64,000 bases of DNA from Chitinophaga sp. HK235 (GCF_018255755.1 NZ_CP073766.1:186001-250000); one strand, 5' to 3'; positions 1 to 11,000 are shown, counted from the first letter of the stretch. Numbers and translations are program-made. Notes: generated from the letters alone by a model not told the origin.

Positions 1-1
1 G

Positions 2-3000
2 CATGTCAACTTCAATACCGACGTATATGAAACTGAGATGATAACGGGTTTCATGCAGCATTTTAAAAATACGGTGGCCCATGCGCTGGTGCAACCGGAG
101 CTGGTCATTGAGAAGTTGTCTGTCATTTCCGGTGAAGAGCATGATTTTCTCCGCTCTCTGGCAGAAGGGGAAGTAGTGCCGGTACCGGAGAACGATACGT
201 TGATCACCCTGTTTGAAAAACAGGCGGCAGCCACGCCGGAGGCAACAGCCCTCGTCTTTGAAGGAACAGAGATGTCGTATAAGGAGCTGGACAGCCTCAG
301 TATTCAGTTGGCTCATTATCTGTCACAGCATTTCGGTGTAACAGGACACGATATTCTGGGCGCCCGCCTGGAACGGACGCCTCACGCTGTTGTAGCGCTG
401 CTGGCTGCGCTCAGGCTGGGCGCCTGCTGTGCTCCGCTAAGTGTGGACACGCCGGAAGAAAAACTGCACCGGATCGGTCAGCATTGCCGCGCTGTCATCG
501 ATGATACAGACATCAGCAGGTTTTTAGCAGACAAGGATCAGTATCCGTCGGAGAATCCGGAGTATGTCGGGAAACAGTCGGATGCGGTATATATCATTTA
601 TACTTCCGGGTCGACAGGCATTCCTAAAGGAGTGGTGCTGAACCATCATGGTATCATCAACCATCTGATGGATAAAATAACCCTGCTTTCCATCACAAAA
701 GGGACGAAGATCTGCCATACTTCGAGAATGCACTTTGTAGGCGGGATATGGCAGTTGTGGGCGCCGTTGATTTCCGGAGGTACGGTGCTGCTCACCACAG
801 ATACCGTATTGCAGGATATTTCCGTACTGCTGGATACCGCTAATCATCATGGTGTAAGGGTATTGGAAGTGATCCCCTCACAGTTGAACATGTTGTTTGC
901 CATCGGGGAAGAAGGAAAGCTGGCGCAAATGGACGATCTGATCCTGACAGGGGAAAAGCTTACTCCCAGCTACGTCAACAAGTTCTTTACCATCAATCCC
1001 CAAGTACGTATTTATAACACCTACGGGATGACTGAATACTCGGACGTGGCCACCACCTATAAAATTGATGCGGTTATTAAGGACAAAATATTGATCGGAA
1101 GACCCATTCAGAATACGCAGGTATATGTGATGGACAGCAACAGTAACCTGTGCCCGGTGGGTGTTATCGGTGAATTGTGTATTTCCGGCCACGGCGTTTC
1201 AGCAGGCTATCTGGGCGAAGAGCTCCTGACGTCGGAGAAGTTTGTGGCACATCCCCTCAAACAAGGACAGTTCTTATACCGTACCGGCGATCTGGGACGA
1301 TGGACAGCCGCCGGCGAACTGGAAGTACTGGGCAGAAGAGACCATCAGGTAAGTATACGGGGGTACAGGGTGGAACTTATGGAAATCGAAAATGCGCTGC
1401 AGGCCCATCCTTTGATACAGGACGTTACGGTGATGGCTGGGAACATAGATGCGGAAAGCGCTGTTTTAATCGCCTATCTGACCAAAAAGGATAAAACGGC
1501 TGAACTTACGGTGTCGGCTATACGGAGCTACCTGAAAACGCTGCTGCATGAGTACATGATCCCTGCGTATTTCGTGGAGCTGGATGCGCTGCCGCTTTTG
1601 GCCAACGGGAAAGTGAATAAGAAAGAACTGCCTGATCCACGGACAGCTTCCATGAAAACAGGGGTGGAGTTCGTAGCACCGAAATCCGACATGGAGAAAG
1701 TGCTGGCAGCCGAGCTCTCCCGGCTATTGAACAGAAAAGAGATCAACGTTAAAGATAATTTCTATGAGGCTGGAGGAGATTCCATCAAATTGATCCGGTT
1801 ATTGTCAGGCTTACGGAAGCAGGGCTATATGGTGAAGCCTGAGCTGATTTTGAAAGCGAGGGACATTGCGCATATCGCTGCCCTTATTGATGAACGTCAA
1901 CAGGCTGATACCAGCGTACCGGATAACAGAAAAATTGCAGTCAATACCCGGCAATGGAAGCCGGGCGACGAAATAGCCATTTCTGAAAATCAGCGGCAGA
2001 TGCTGAAGTTCGACAAGTCGCAGGGTATTATCGGAAGTTATTCCCTGCCCAGGGCGGCGCTGCCTGCGCTGGAAAGCTCCTTCAGGGCGTTTCTGCAGGG
2101 TTACCCCATGTTGTGTATGACTTTTTTTCTGACGGCAGAAGGTATTTATCAGCGATTACTGACCGCGGAAGAAGTGCCGCTGGAAATAGTCCTCAAAAAG
2201 CTGGATTTCTCCGATCCCCGCAATATCATGGTCGCAGAAAGGGATATCTTCAATGACAGGTTTGATCTTTTGGGAGGGGCACTGATGCGGCTATACGTTT
2301 TTGAGGACGAAACGCAGGAAAAAGCCCTGTTGAACCTGGCGATCAGCCATTCGCTGACAGATATGCGTACCAATGAAATCATCAGAGGGGCTTTGTCGGA
2401 CTTTATCACTGGTAATAAACCAACCAGCGATACCGTCTATGTTCCTCACTTTGACTTTTCCATCTGGCAGGAGCAATACCTGCAGTCCGGTCCTGGCAGG
2501 GCCTCCCGGCAGTTCTGGACAGACCGGCTGAAAACCATTGGTTTATCTCCCGGAAGCTTTTATGATAAAACGGAGTATAAGTATATCAATCAAAGGGTAC
2601 AGATAACCGGGGAAAAATTTATGGCCATCCGGAATTGGTCGCGCAAATTCAATGCGCCATTATCTGTGATTTTTATGAATATTCATCAGTATCTGCTGAA
2701 AAAGCTGAGTAAAGACGAAATCCCTGTACAGCTGATACTGGTAAACGGCAGGGACAACGTCAGTGATGACATTGATATCTCTCATGTGCTGGGCGTGTTG
2801 AACAATTTCCTGCCCATGAAGGTATTGGATCGGGGAGATGATGTTTTCGCCAGAATCAACGAATCCATTTATGCGGAATACCTGTGGCTGCGCGAGCATC
2901 AGTCTGTGCCGTATGAGAAAATCCGGAAAGACTTTATGGAGGCCACCGGAATGGATCTGGACAGGTGCAGGATGGCAAGTATCAACTATCAGGAAATTAA

Positions 3001-3199
3001 TGATAACATCAGACTGAACACCACTGATGTGGAAATAGAAAGTGTGGAAGTGGAACGCGCTGTTTTTCTGGATATGGTCTGTAAAGTGGCCCATAATTGT
3101 GTGCAGCTGACAATAACGGTACCGGATATACCGGATAGTTCGGATGACTGCTGTATTTCCGCACTGAATGATATGATAGATGAGCTAACAAGAATGTAA
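2..3199 (+). CDS. Nonribosomal peptide synthetase, 5'-truncated by window edge (C'-A-T-C)
   Basis: The frame is open to the left edge, and the codons before the first internal ATG (38) read as the tail of a condensation domain, so the true start lies outside. In residues counted from 38: adenylation domain about 55-545 with core A3 YTSGSTG near 188, A5-like YGMTE, A7 YRTGDLGR and the A10 lysine in NGKVNKKEL; peptidyl carrier with GGDS, phosphopantetheine serine 582; then a second condensation-like domain from about 640 to the end. In that last domain the HHxxxDG motif reads SHSLTDM, keeping the second His and the Asp but losing the first His and the Gly. Aligned by eye to GrsA, the binding pocket reads V-G-W-E-I-T-T-D-V-K. 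The usual Asp235 is replaced, so the substrate may not be an ordinary alpha-amino acid. No thioesterase domain follows. First gene of the NRPS operon in view. Confidence 0.93.
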   Translation, partial: HVNFNTDVYETEMITGFMQHFKNTVAHALVQPELVIEKLSVISGEEHDFLRSLAEGEVVPVPENDTLITLFEKQAAATPEATALVFEGTEMSYKELDSLSIQLAHYLSQHFGVTGHDILGARLERTPHAVVALLAALRLGACCAPLSVDTPEEKLHRIGQHCRAVIDDTDISRFLADKDQYPSENPEYVGKQSDAVYIIYTSGSTGIPKGVVLNHHGIINHLMDKITLLSITKGTKICHTSRMHFVGGIWQLWAPLISGGTVLLTTDTVLQDISVLLDTANHHGVRVLEVIPSQLNMLFAIGEEGKLAQMDDLILTGEKLTPSYVNKFFTINPQVRIYNTYGMTEYSDVATTYKIDAVIKDKILIGRPIQNTQVYVMDSNSNLCPVGVIGELCISGHGVSAGYLGEELLTSEKFVAHPLKQGQFLYRTGDLGRWTAAGELEVLGRRDHQVSIRGYRVELMEIENALQAHPLIQDVTVMAGNIDAESAVLIAYLTKKDKTAELTVSAIRSYLKTLLHEYMIPAYFVELDALPLLANGKVNKKELPDPRTASMKTGVEFVAPKSDMEKVLAAELSRLLNRKEINVKDNFYEAGGDSIKLIRLLSGLRKQGYMVKPELILKARDIAHIAALIDERQQADTSVPDNRKIAVNTRQWKPGDEIAISENQRQMLKFDKSQGIIGSYSLPRAALPALESSFRAFLQGYPMLCMTFFLTAEGIYQRLLTAEEVPLEIVLKKLDFSDPRNIMVAERDIFNDRFDLLGGALMRLYVFEDETQEKALLNLAISHSLTDMRTNEIIRGALSDFITGNKPTSDTVYVPHFDFSIWQEQYLQSGPGRASRQFWTDRLKTIGLSPGSFYDKTEYKYINQRVQITGEKFMAIRNWSRKFNAPLSVIFMNIHQYLLKKLSKDEIPVQLILVNGRDNVSDDIDISHVLGVLNNFLPMKVLDRGDDVFARINESIYAEYLWLREHQSVPYEKIRKDFMEATGMDLDRCRMASINYQEINDNIRLNTTDVEIESVEVERAVFLDMVCKVAHNCVQLTITVPDIPDSSDDCCISALNDMIDELTRM

Positions 3200-3271
3200 C
3201 GGTTAGGAAAGCTGAAAATTATTTTTTTCGATATTATTCCATTACTTTTAGTCAAAAAAAGATAGATAAGA

Positions 3272-5644
3272 ATGAAGCGTACTATTCTGCTGTTAACCAT
3301 TATTTTCCCCTGTTTTGTATATTCTCAGTCAACTATTAACGGTACTGTTAACAATAAGGAAGGAGTGGTTCCTTTTGCCAATGTTGTTTTAACTGACACC
3401 TTAAATAAGTTGATCACCGGTGTGACAACAGATGAGTCCGGAAAATTCTCTATGAATGCCCCGAAAGGCAGCTACAGATTGAATATCCGTTTCGTGGGGT
3501 ATAAGGATTGGGTGAAAGATATGGACATCAAAGGCGATGTTTCTTTAGGGAACATTCAGCTGGAGAAGAACGTCAAAGACCTAACCGAAGTAGTGGTGAA
3601 ATCGAAGAAGCCGCTGGTGGAGTATCAGGCTGACCGGTTCGTTTTTAACGTGGAAGACAATCTGGCCGTTAGCGGCGGCAATGCGTTGAGCACCATCAAT
3701 GTTACCCCAGGCGTTGTGTTGCAGAACAATGCGATCAACATTTTAGGGAAAGGCACCGCCAGAGTGATGGTAGACGGACGTATGGTTGAACTGACCGGAA
3801 GCGCCCTGACCGGTTATCTGAATTCCATTTCAGCGAGCGATATAAAAAGCATTGAAGTGATCACCAATCCGCCCGCAAAATATGATGCGGCAGGGGAAGG
3901 GTTGATCAACATCGTGTTGAAAAAAGCAAAGATCAACGCCTGGCAAAATGCCACTACCGTGAGTTACGATAAGAACAAATATGGGTATCTCACTTTGAGG
4001 GATAATTTCTTCTACAGCAAAAATAAACTCAGGCTTACCGCAAGCGCCGGCGGCGTAACCGGCGCCAGGCAGCATACATCCAGCCTTGATATGTATTTCG
4101 CCAAAGGGTTGCAAAGACTGGACGGCGATGAAAAAGGTAGAATGGATGAGGTGTCCGGAAGAGCCACCGTTGATTATGATTTCTCGAATAAAATAAGCGC
4201 AGGGATACAGTATCAGGGAAGCGTTGGCAAACCCGACCGGTCATACCGGAACCTGGTTTCCGTCTTTAACGCTAAGGATCTGGACTCCTATATCCTGACC
4301 CATGGCGATATCGACGAAAGGAAAGTGTCCCATAGCGTAAATGGGCACTTTATTGCCAGCCTGGATACACTCGGAAGGAAATTATCTTTTGATATTGACT
4401 ATTTCAGGTATGATAACGATGTAAACAATAATTTCCGGGGTGAAGACTATACGTCGGCCTTTATATACAAAGGCGTGAATCTGGACGCGAGGAACATCTC
4501 CAATCAGAAGCTGGACAATATCAGTGTAAAAGTGGATATGGAGCATCCTACCCACTTTGCTAACTTTTCATATGGTGTGAAATACAGCGTAATTAATACC
4601 AATAGCGGGGTGGAGTATTATGATGTGTCTTCCGGCACTCCGGTGCTGGACCCGAACCAATCCAATCTGTATGATTATAAAGAGCGGAACCAGGCGTATT
4701 ATGTGAGCGGGGCTAAGAGTTTCAATAAAAAATGGAGCCTCAGGCTTGGATTAAGGTTGGAAAATACCAGTACGGAAGGGGTTTCCCATACTTTAAACCG
4801 GACTAATAAAAACGATTACACCAAACTGTTCCCAACATTTTATCTGGGTTATAAGGCGAATAAAAACAATAATTTCATCTTTAATTATGGCAGAAGGATT
4901 ACCCGGCCGGACTTTTACAGCCTGAACCCATTCAGAATTTATATCAGCAATACCAGCTATTCAGAGGGGAACCCTTTCCTGCAGCCTTCTTTCACAGATA
5001 AACTGGACTTTACCTATAGTCTCAAAGACAAGTTCAGGACCAATGTTTTCCTGAACATCGTCACAGATGGTTTCGGTGTTGTGTTTAAAGGCGACGAAGC
5101 GAAACAATCTCAAATCATCACCCGGGAAAATTATTACAAAGAGTATTTCTATGGAATAGGAGAAATATATACAGAAGATATCACTTCCTGGTGGCAAAGC
5201 CGGAATACCTTATATGCCCTGGCCTCTAACAGCGAATTTGATGGCAGGATCAACGCCACACCCCAGAACGGATGGCAGATATATGTGGCTACCAATAACA
5301 CTTTTTCCATAGGAGATAATACTAAACTGCAACTGGATTATTCCTATAGTTCACCTTTTAAGAAGGGACTGTATGAGATCGGCTACCGTTCCAAACTGGA
5401 TTTCTCCGTTGGACAGACATTCATGGACAAAAAGCTGAAGCTGACACTTTTGATGAATGATATCTTTAATTCGGCATTTCTCAGGGATTACACCTCCATT
5501 GTAAATGGCGTAAAACAAGTGTATAATGAGAATGTAAGCAGCCGTTTCTTCAGGATTTCCCTGTCTTATAATTTTGGTAACGAAAAAATCAGAGTCAGCA
5601 AAAGAGATTTTGGTAACGAAGAAGAAAAAGACAGAACAAAATAG
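3272..5644 (+). CDS. TonB-linked outer-membrane beta-barrel receptor
   Basis: 790 residues. A Sec signal peptide (about 1-18, ending VYSQ) is followed by a carboxypeptidase-regulatory-like Ig fold (about 22-105), a TonB plug-like domain (about 115-215, with IKSIEVITNPPAKYDAAGEG) and a long beta-barrel of the outer-membrane beta-barrel family 3 type, ending in an aromatic-rich strand plus a charged tail. It starts 72 nt after the NRPS stop and ends 3 nt before the thioesterase, so it belongs to the operon. Family members are outer-membrane transporters or receptors. Here it could take back the peptide product (for example a metallophore) or serve in self-recognition; the ligand cannot be told from sequence. 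Confidence 0.88.
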   Translation: MKRTILLLTIIFPCFVYSQSTINGTVNNKEGVVPFANVVLTDTLNKLITGVTTDESGKFSMNAPKGSYRLNIRFVGYKDWVKDMDIKGDVSLGNIQLEKNVKDLTEVVVKSKKPLVEYQADRFVFNVEDNLAVSGGNALSTINVTPGVVLQNNAINILGKGTARVMVDGRMVELTGSALTGYLNSISASDIKSIEVITNPPAKYDAAGEGLINIVLKKAKINAWQNATTVSYDKNKYGYLTLRDNFFYSKNKLRLTASAGGVTGARQHTSSLDMYFAKGLQRLDGDEKGRMDEVSGRATVDYDFSNKISAGIQYQGSVGKPDRSYRNLVSVFNAKDLDSYILTHGDIDERKVSHSVNGHFIASLDTLGRKLSFDIDYFRYDNDVNNNFRGEDYTSAFIYKGVNLDARNISNQKLDNISVKVDMEHPTHFANFSYGVKYSVINTNSGVEYYDVSSGTPVLDPNQSNLYDYKERNQAYYVSGAKSFNKKWSLRLGLRLENTSTEGVSHTLNRTNKNDYTKLFPTFYLGYKANKNNNFIFNYGRRITRPDFYSLNPFRIYISNTSYSEGNPFLQPSFTDKLDFTYSLKDKFRTNVFLNIVTDGFGVVFKGDEAKQSQIITRENYYKEYFYGIGEIYTEDITSWWQSRNTLYALASNSEFDGRINATPQNGWQIYVATNNTFSIGDNTKLQLDYSYSSPFKKGLYEIGYRSKLDFSVGQTFMDKKLKLTLLMNDIFNSAFLRDYTSIVNGVKQVYNENVSSRFFRISLSYNFGNEKIRVSKRDFGNEEEKDRTK

Positions 5645-5647
5645 TGA

Positions 5648-6365
5648 ATGGACATGGAGCAACCACAAATATTTTTACTGCATTATGCGGGAGGACATGC
5701 GCATTCCTATGATTTTCTTGGAAAAAGGATCAGGAATGTGGTCTCTCATGCACTCGAGTTACCCGGTAGGGGAAGGCGATTCCAGGAAAACTTCCTGTTG
5801 AGCAGGGCTGCAGCTGCGGAAGATTACGCAGCACAGATACGGCAAAAAAGAAACGGTCAGCCTTACATTATTTACGGACACAGCATGGGAGCCTCTTTAG
5901 GGCTGGAGGTGTGCAGGCGGCTGGAAGAAGCCGGAGATGCTCCCCGCCATCTGGTAGTATCCGGAAATTCAGGTCCGGGCGTGAAAGAACAAAGGCGGAA
6001 AAAGAAAGGCAAGGTTTTTTTTGTTGAACGATGGCGATTTTAAGGAGGAGCTGCGCGAATTGGGCGGCACACCGCCGGAGATACTGGAAAACGACGAACT
6101 GTATAGGTTTTTCAGTCCTATATTGCGAGCGGACTACAAAATACTGGAAATCGACGAAGACCCTACAGAAAAAGAAATAACCATCCGGACGCCCATCTAT
6201 GCCATCATGGGAGGGGATGAAGAAACCAGCAGCCAGATTGAAAACTGGCGCAGGTTTACGACCGGTGATTTTCAATTTGAAATACTGTCCGGCGGACATT
6301 TCTTTATTTACGATCATCCGGCTACCCTGGCCGGCATCATTCAAGGTTGCTTCGACAGCAACTAA
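5648..6365 (+). pseudogene. Type II thioesterase, reading frame broken at a T8 run
   Basis: Two overlapping frames together make one complete type II (editing) thioesterase of about 235 residues. Frame A (5648-6043) carries the oxyanion region LHYAGGHAHSY and the nucleophile GHSMG (Ser79), then ends in an out-of-frame tail. Frame B (joined near 6021, to 6365) carries FKEELRELGGTPPEIL, the Asp region IYAIMGGDEE and the catalytic His in SGGHFFIYDH. The break sits in eight consecutive T at 6015-6022; with seven T the whole protein reads through. All catalytic elements are intact on either side, so this is a recent mutation, a sequencing error or a transcriptional-slippage site. Such enzymes clear misacylated carrier domains of NRPS lines, which fits its place in the operon. 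Confidence 0.85.
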
Positions 6366-6408
6366 CGCAGGATATAAATAGTAATCGTTATCCCAAACCA
6401 AACAGTAT

Positions 6409-8046
6409 ATGCTCAAACTGAAACTCAGGAATGTAGTGTATCTGATGATATATGCTGTGCCTAATGTTTGCTTAAATTTTGGCATCGTGTATGTTATCAA
6501 CAACGCCATGGCAGGAAAGGAGATTTTCCTGAAGGAATACACGTGGGTTGTTTTCGTTGCCATGATCCTGTACTCCTATCTGCACAACATTATTTTTCAG
6601 AGGTACCTGAATAAGTTCTCTTTTAAACTATTGTATGATAGCGAGAAACGGGTGTTTGCGCAGGTGTTGAATGCGCCCTTAAGGAAACTGGAAAAACTGG
6701 GCTCCCAGCGGTTTTATACGGCCGTGGAGGATCTTCGTATCTTTTCGTTCCTGCCTTATACCGTAACGCATACGGTCAATTCGTTGCTGATGCTGCTATT
6801 ATGCCTGCTGTATATGTTCACCCTCTCGCTGGCTTCGGCAATGATCGTAGTAGGTCTGATTATAGCTGTGGCAGGATGCTATTTTTACACGATCAGTACC
6901 ATGTCAAAAAAAGTGGCCAGATTAAGAGAATATAATGAACACTACTACGGCCATGTGGATGATGTGATGAAAGGGTTTAAGGAACTGAAGCTGAGTTTTT
7001 TCAGGCGGGAAAGCCTGATGAACAGGTTTCTGATCCCCAACAGGAATGATGCCATGGAACTGGATTTCAGAAATAACTTCGTGTTCCTGTCCATCAACCT
7101 GATCAGCCAGTACGGACTGTATTTTGTTGTTTCTGTGATTTTATTCATTTTTCCCCGGTTTGAATTACTTTCCAGAACTGATGTTATTGCCTATGTGGTG
7201 ATCATTTTGTTTATGTCCGGTCCCATCAATAATCTCATCAACCTGCAGCAGATGTATACCCGCTTTATTGTGTCTAACAAGCGGCTTAAGGCGTTTGTAA
7301 AGGATTTTGAGATCGTGGATCATGTGCATCATATCGAAACAAAGGAAAAATGCGAGTTCCAGTCGGTGGCGTTAAGAGACGTGTCATTCTCCTATCATTA
7401 CACAGACGGAGGCGAGAGCCAGTTTGCCCTCGGGCCGGTGAGCCTGACCATCGAACAAGGCGAAACGATTTTTATAGTGGGCGGCAACGGGTCAGGGAAA
7501 AGTACCTTCATTAACGTACTGACAGGACTCTACAAGCCTACTGCCGGGCAATTGGAACTGAATGACGGCGATCGGGTAAACGTCACGGAGAAAATGCAAA
7601 GCCTGACAGCAGCTGTGTTTACAGACAACCACATCTTCTCCCATAACTATGACGAATACGTACTGGAGAACAATGAACAATACGTGGAGCTGCTGAAAAC
7701 GATGCAGCTGGATGGGATCGTTCAGGATGATAAAGAAGCGTCAGCCAGACGGAAATTTTCCAAAGGCCAGAGTAAACGCATGTCCCTGATATTTGCACTG
7801 CTGGAGAAGAAACCGGTGCTGGTGCTGGATGAATGGGCTGCCGATCAGGACCCGCATTTCCGGAAGTACTTCTATGAGCAGCTGTTACCCAAACTCAAAG
7901 CAGAAGGCAAAACGATCATCGCTGTCACCCACGACGACGCCTACTTCCATGTGGCAGACAGGATCATAAAATTTGATTACGGCGTGATTGTAAAAGACTT
8001 AAGGGTTACCAGCAAAGAAGAAATTGCTGAGAATATATGGATGTAA
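6409..8046 (+). CDS. Cyclic-peptide-type ABC exporter (SyrD/PvdE-like)
   Basis: 545 residues, a half-transporter with a fused membrane domain and ATPase. Membrane helices lie in about 1-285; the nucleotide-binding domain follows, with Walker A GGNGSGKST (358-366), a signature-like KFSKGQ (about 449-454, a variant of LSGGQ), Walker B ending in D474-E475 and the switch His in VTHDD. This layout is that of exporters that move nonribosomal peptides or siderophore precursors across the inner membrane as homodimers. It lies between the thioesterase and the second NRPS with gaps of about 40 nt, supporting a role in exporting the product of this cluster. The signature motif differs from the consensus, which is seen in this exporter group. 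Confidence 0.9.
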   Translation: MLKLKLRNVVYLMIYAVPNVCLNFGIVYVINNAMAGKEIFLKEYTWVVFVAMILYSYLHNIIFQRYLNKFSFKLLYDSEKRVFAQVLNAPLRKLEKLGSQRFYTAVEDLRIFSFLPYTVTHTVNSLLMLLLCLLYMFTLSLASAMIVVGLIIAVAGCYFYTISTMSKKVARLREYNEHYYGHVDDVMKGFKELKLSFFRRESLMNRFLIPNRNDAMELDFRNNFVFLSINLISQYGLYFVVSVILFIFPRFELLSRTDVIAYVVIILFMSGPINNLINLQQMYTRFIVSNKRLKAFVKDFEIVDHVHHIETKEKCEFQSVALRDVSFSYHYTDGGESQFALGPVSLTIEQGETIFIVGGNGSGKSTFINVLTGLYKPTAGQLELNDGDRVNVTEKMQSLTAAVFTDNHIFSHNYDEYVLENNEQYVELLKTMQLDGIVQDDKEASARRKFSKGQSKRMSLIFALLEKKPVLVLDEWAADQDPHFRKYFYEQLLPKLKAEGKTIIAVTHDDAYFHVADRIIKFDYGVIVKDLRVTSKEEIAENIWM

Positions 8047-8087
8047 AGTGTTGAAATATTCCCGTTAACCTTTCTCAAAATAATACT

Positions 8088-11000
8088 ATGCGGCTTACTC
8101 TTCCCCAACAAGATGTCTATTTTGAGCAATTGATGTACCCTGATGACCCCATTTATAATATCGGGGCCAAAGTAGCTATTCGGGGCAACATCAATTATGA
8201 ACTGTTCAATGAAGCCTATGTGGCCGTGATCAACCAGCACGATGTTTACCGGAGTATTTTGGACCAGTCGGAGGAGGAAGTAACGGTGTGCATCCAGAAG
8301 GACCAGGCGTTGAAACTGGAACTGGTGGACTTTTCAACACACAGTGATGCAGATGGAGTGGCCAACGCATTTATGCAGGAGCAGTTCATGATACCGTTTA
8401 AACTGGATGAAAAGAAGCTGTTGTACAGGTTCTTTCTGGTAAAAGTCAGTGAAAAATTTTATTATTTATTCTCCGTATATCATCACATTATTACTGACGG
8501 ATGGGGAACATCGCTGATGTTTCAGCGAGTGGTGAAAAATTACAATGAGCTGGCCGAACATGGAAAAATACTGACGGAATATCCCTACAGTTACCGCGAA
8601 TTTGTTGCGGATGATCAGGCGTATTTTCTTTCAGAAGATTATCATAAAGACAAAAGCTATTGGGTAGAAAGGTTCAGGCAGCTGCCCGATCAACTGTTTG
8701 ATAAAATAAAGAATACCGGTAAACTCAATCAGAGCAAACGAAAGGAAATATGGATCAACCGGGCTGATTACAATCAATTGGACCGGATGGGCAGGAATTT
8801 AAAGTCGTCCACGTTTCACGTTATCCTGGGGATATTGTTGCTCTATTTCGGAAGAAAACACCGGAAGAATGACCTCGCCATTGGATTGCCGGTACTGAAC
8901 CGGGGCAAATCTGTTTTTAAGAAGATGGTTGGGCTGTTCATGGGTGTGTCTCCCTTACGGATGCAGCTGGACCCTGAGGATACCTTTGAAGATCTGGTGA
9001 GAAATATCCGGCGGCAGTTGCAGCAGGATTACCGCTATCAGCGGTTTCCACTGGGCAAGCTTATTAAAGAGCTGCAATTGTTTCACGAAAAGGACCGTCT
9101 TTTCAATATGACATTGTCTTATGAGAAACAAAACTATGCAGATCATTTTGCGGGTACAGAAACAACGGTGATACCTTTGTCGCACCAATCGGAGCGGGTG
9201 GCGCTGGCTATCTATATCCGGGAGTTTGACGAATCGGCAGACGTGAAAATCGATTTCGACTATAACGTCAACTATTTTAATGAGACTTCCATCACGCAGG
9301 TCGTTACCCATTTTGAAAGGCTTGTGAAAGCCGTGGTAGCCGATCCGCAACAACGGCTTTTCGAATTTCAATATATCACGGCAGCAGAAAAAGAATACCT
9401 GTTAAAAACACTCAATGATACCCGGTTTGAGTATCCGCGGGAAAACACGATGCTAGATCTGTTCAGAGAGCAGGTGAGGAGATATCCGGACAAAGTCGCA
9501 TTGGCAGACGATACCGGGACATATACCTATGAAGCGCTGGATGCTGCGTCAGACAAGATTGCCGCGTATTTGCGCCACCGTACCAACGGAAAAATACCTT
9601 CCGTGACGGGTGTAATGATGACGCGTTCTGCCAGGCTGGTGGTAACGTTGTTGGGTATATTAAAATCAGGCAATGCCTATATTCCCTTAGACCCGTCTTT
9701 CCCTGAAAGCCGTATCGAATATATCATTGCCCATAGCGGCATTAATGAAGTAATCGGGACGCACAACCTGAAAGGGACTACTGAAGGGTTTATTGACATA
9801 GAAACAATACTCCGCCACCAGCCTGAACCGCTTGAGGAATGGAAGGTGCCCGCGGAAGCTGTTGCTTATGTTATCTACACTTCCGGTTCAACAGGCAACC
9901 CTAAAGGGGTAGCCGTAGGGCATCGGTCTTTGCTGAACTTCCTCATCAGCATGCAGCAGCGGCCCGGCATAACACCGGATGACTATTTCTTTTCGGTAAC
10001 GACACAGTCCTTCGATATCTCTATCCTGGAGTTTTTTGCGCCATTGGTTACTGGCGCCACGGTATATATTGCCAGCCCGGAACTGCTGGCGGACCCTTCG
10101 GCGCTGATCGGGAAACTGGAGGCGCTGAAGCCTACCATCATGCAGGCTACGCCGAGCTTTTATCAGATGCTTTACCATGCAGGCTGGAACGGTAATAGTG
10201 CCATCCGTATTTTGTGCGGCGGGGATTTGCTGAGCGAGGCATTGGCAGAAAAAATGCTGGCCACCACCGCGGGTTTATGGAATATGTATGGTCCTACGGA
10301 AACGACTATATGGTCTGCCTGCAAAGAGATATTACAACCCAAAGATGCCTCCAATATAGGTAGTCCTATCAACAATACCACGGTTTACATACTGGATGAA
10401 TACCGGCAGCTTTTGCCGGCCGGCAGTGTGGGCAATATCTATATCGGCGGCGACGGCGTGGCACAGGGATATTTCAAAGCGCCTGATCTGACCGTGAAGA
10501 GATTTGTTCCAAGCCCGTTTGAGGCAGACGAGGTTATTTATGATACCGGGGATCTGGGAAGATGGAATGAAAACGGGGAAATAGAATTTTTCGGTCGTAA
10601 TGACCAACAGGTAAAAATAAGGGGCTACCGCATTGAACTGGGAGAAATAGAAGCGCAGCTGAACCAGTTACCTGCTGTGAAAAATTCGGTGGTGGTCGCA
10701 AAGAAAGGTGCTGCGCAGGAAGCCTTTTTAGTGGCTTATGTGCTCCCCGAGGCGGCGGACCTGGATAGTAAAGACATCATTCGCGCTTTACAGGCTACGT
10801 TGCCGGCGTACATGGTTCCCAATGTCATTATTTCCCTGAGTGAGTTCCCGCTGACTCCCAATAAAAAGGTGGACCGGAAAGCGTTGTCGTTAAGGGAGAT
10901 AACCCCGGAAAAAAGCGACGCCGCGCCTGAAAAGCCTGCCACTGATATGGAAACAGTGTTGTGTGGCTACTTCCGGGACGTGCTGTCCCTGAGGCAGGAA

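Noticed and set aside
524..3300. Several minus-strand ORFs of 60-144 codons inside the first NRPS gene
   Set aside because: They lie wholly within a gene with clear domain content and have no recognisable motifs, signal sequences or start contexts; they are frame shadows.
5868..6563. A 231-codon minus-strand ORF across the broken thioesterase and exporter start
   Set aside because: Its translation has no known motifs, whereas both plus-strand frames below it contain the conserved thioesterase elements.
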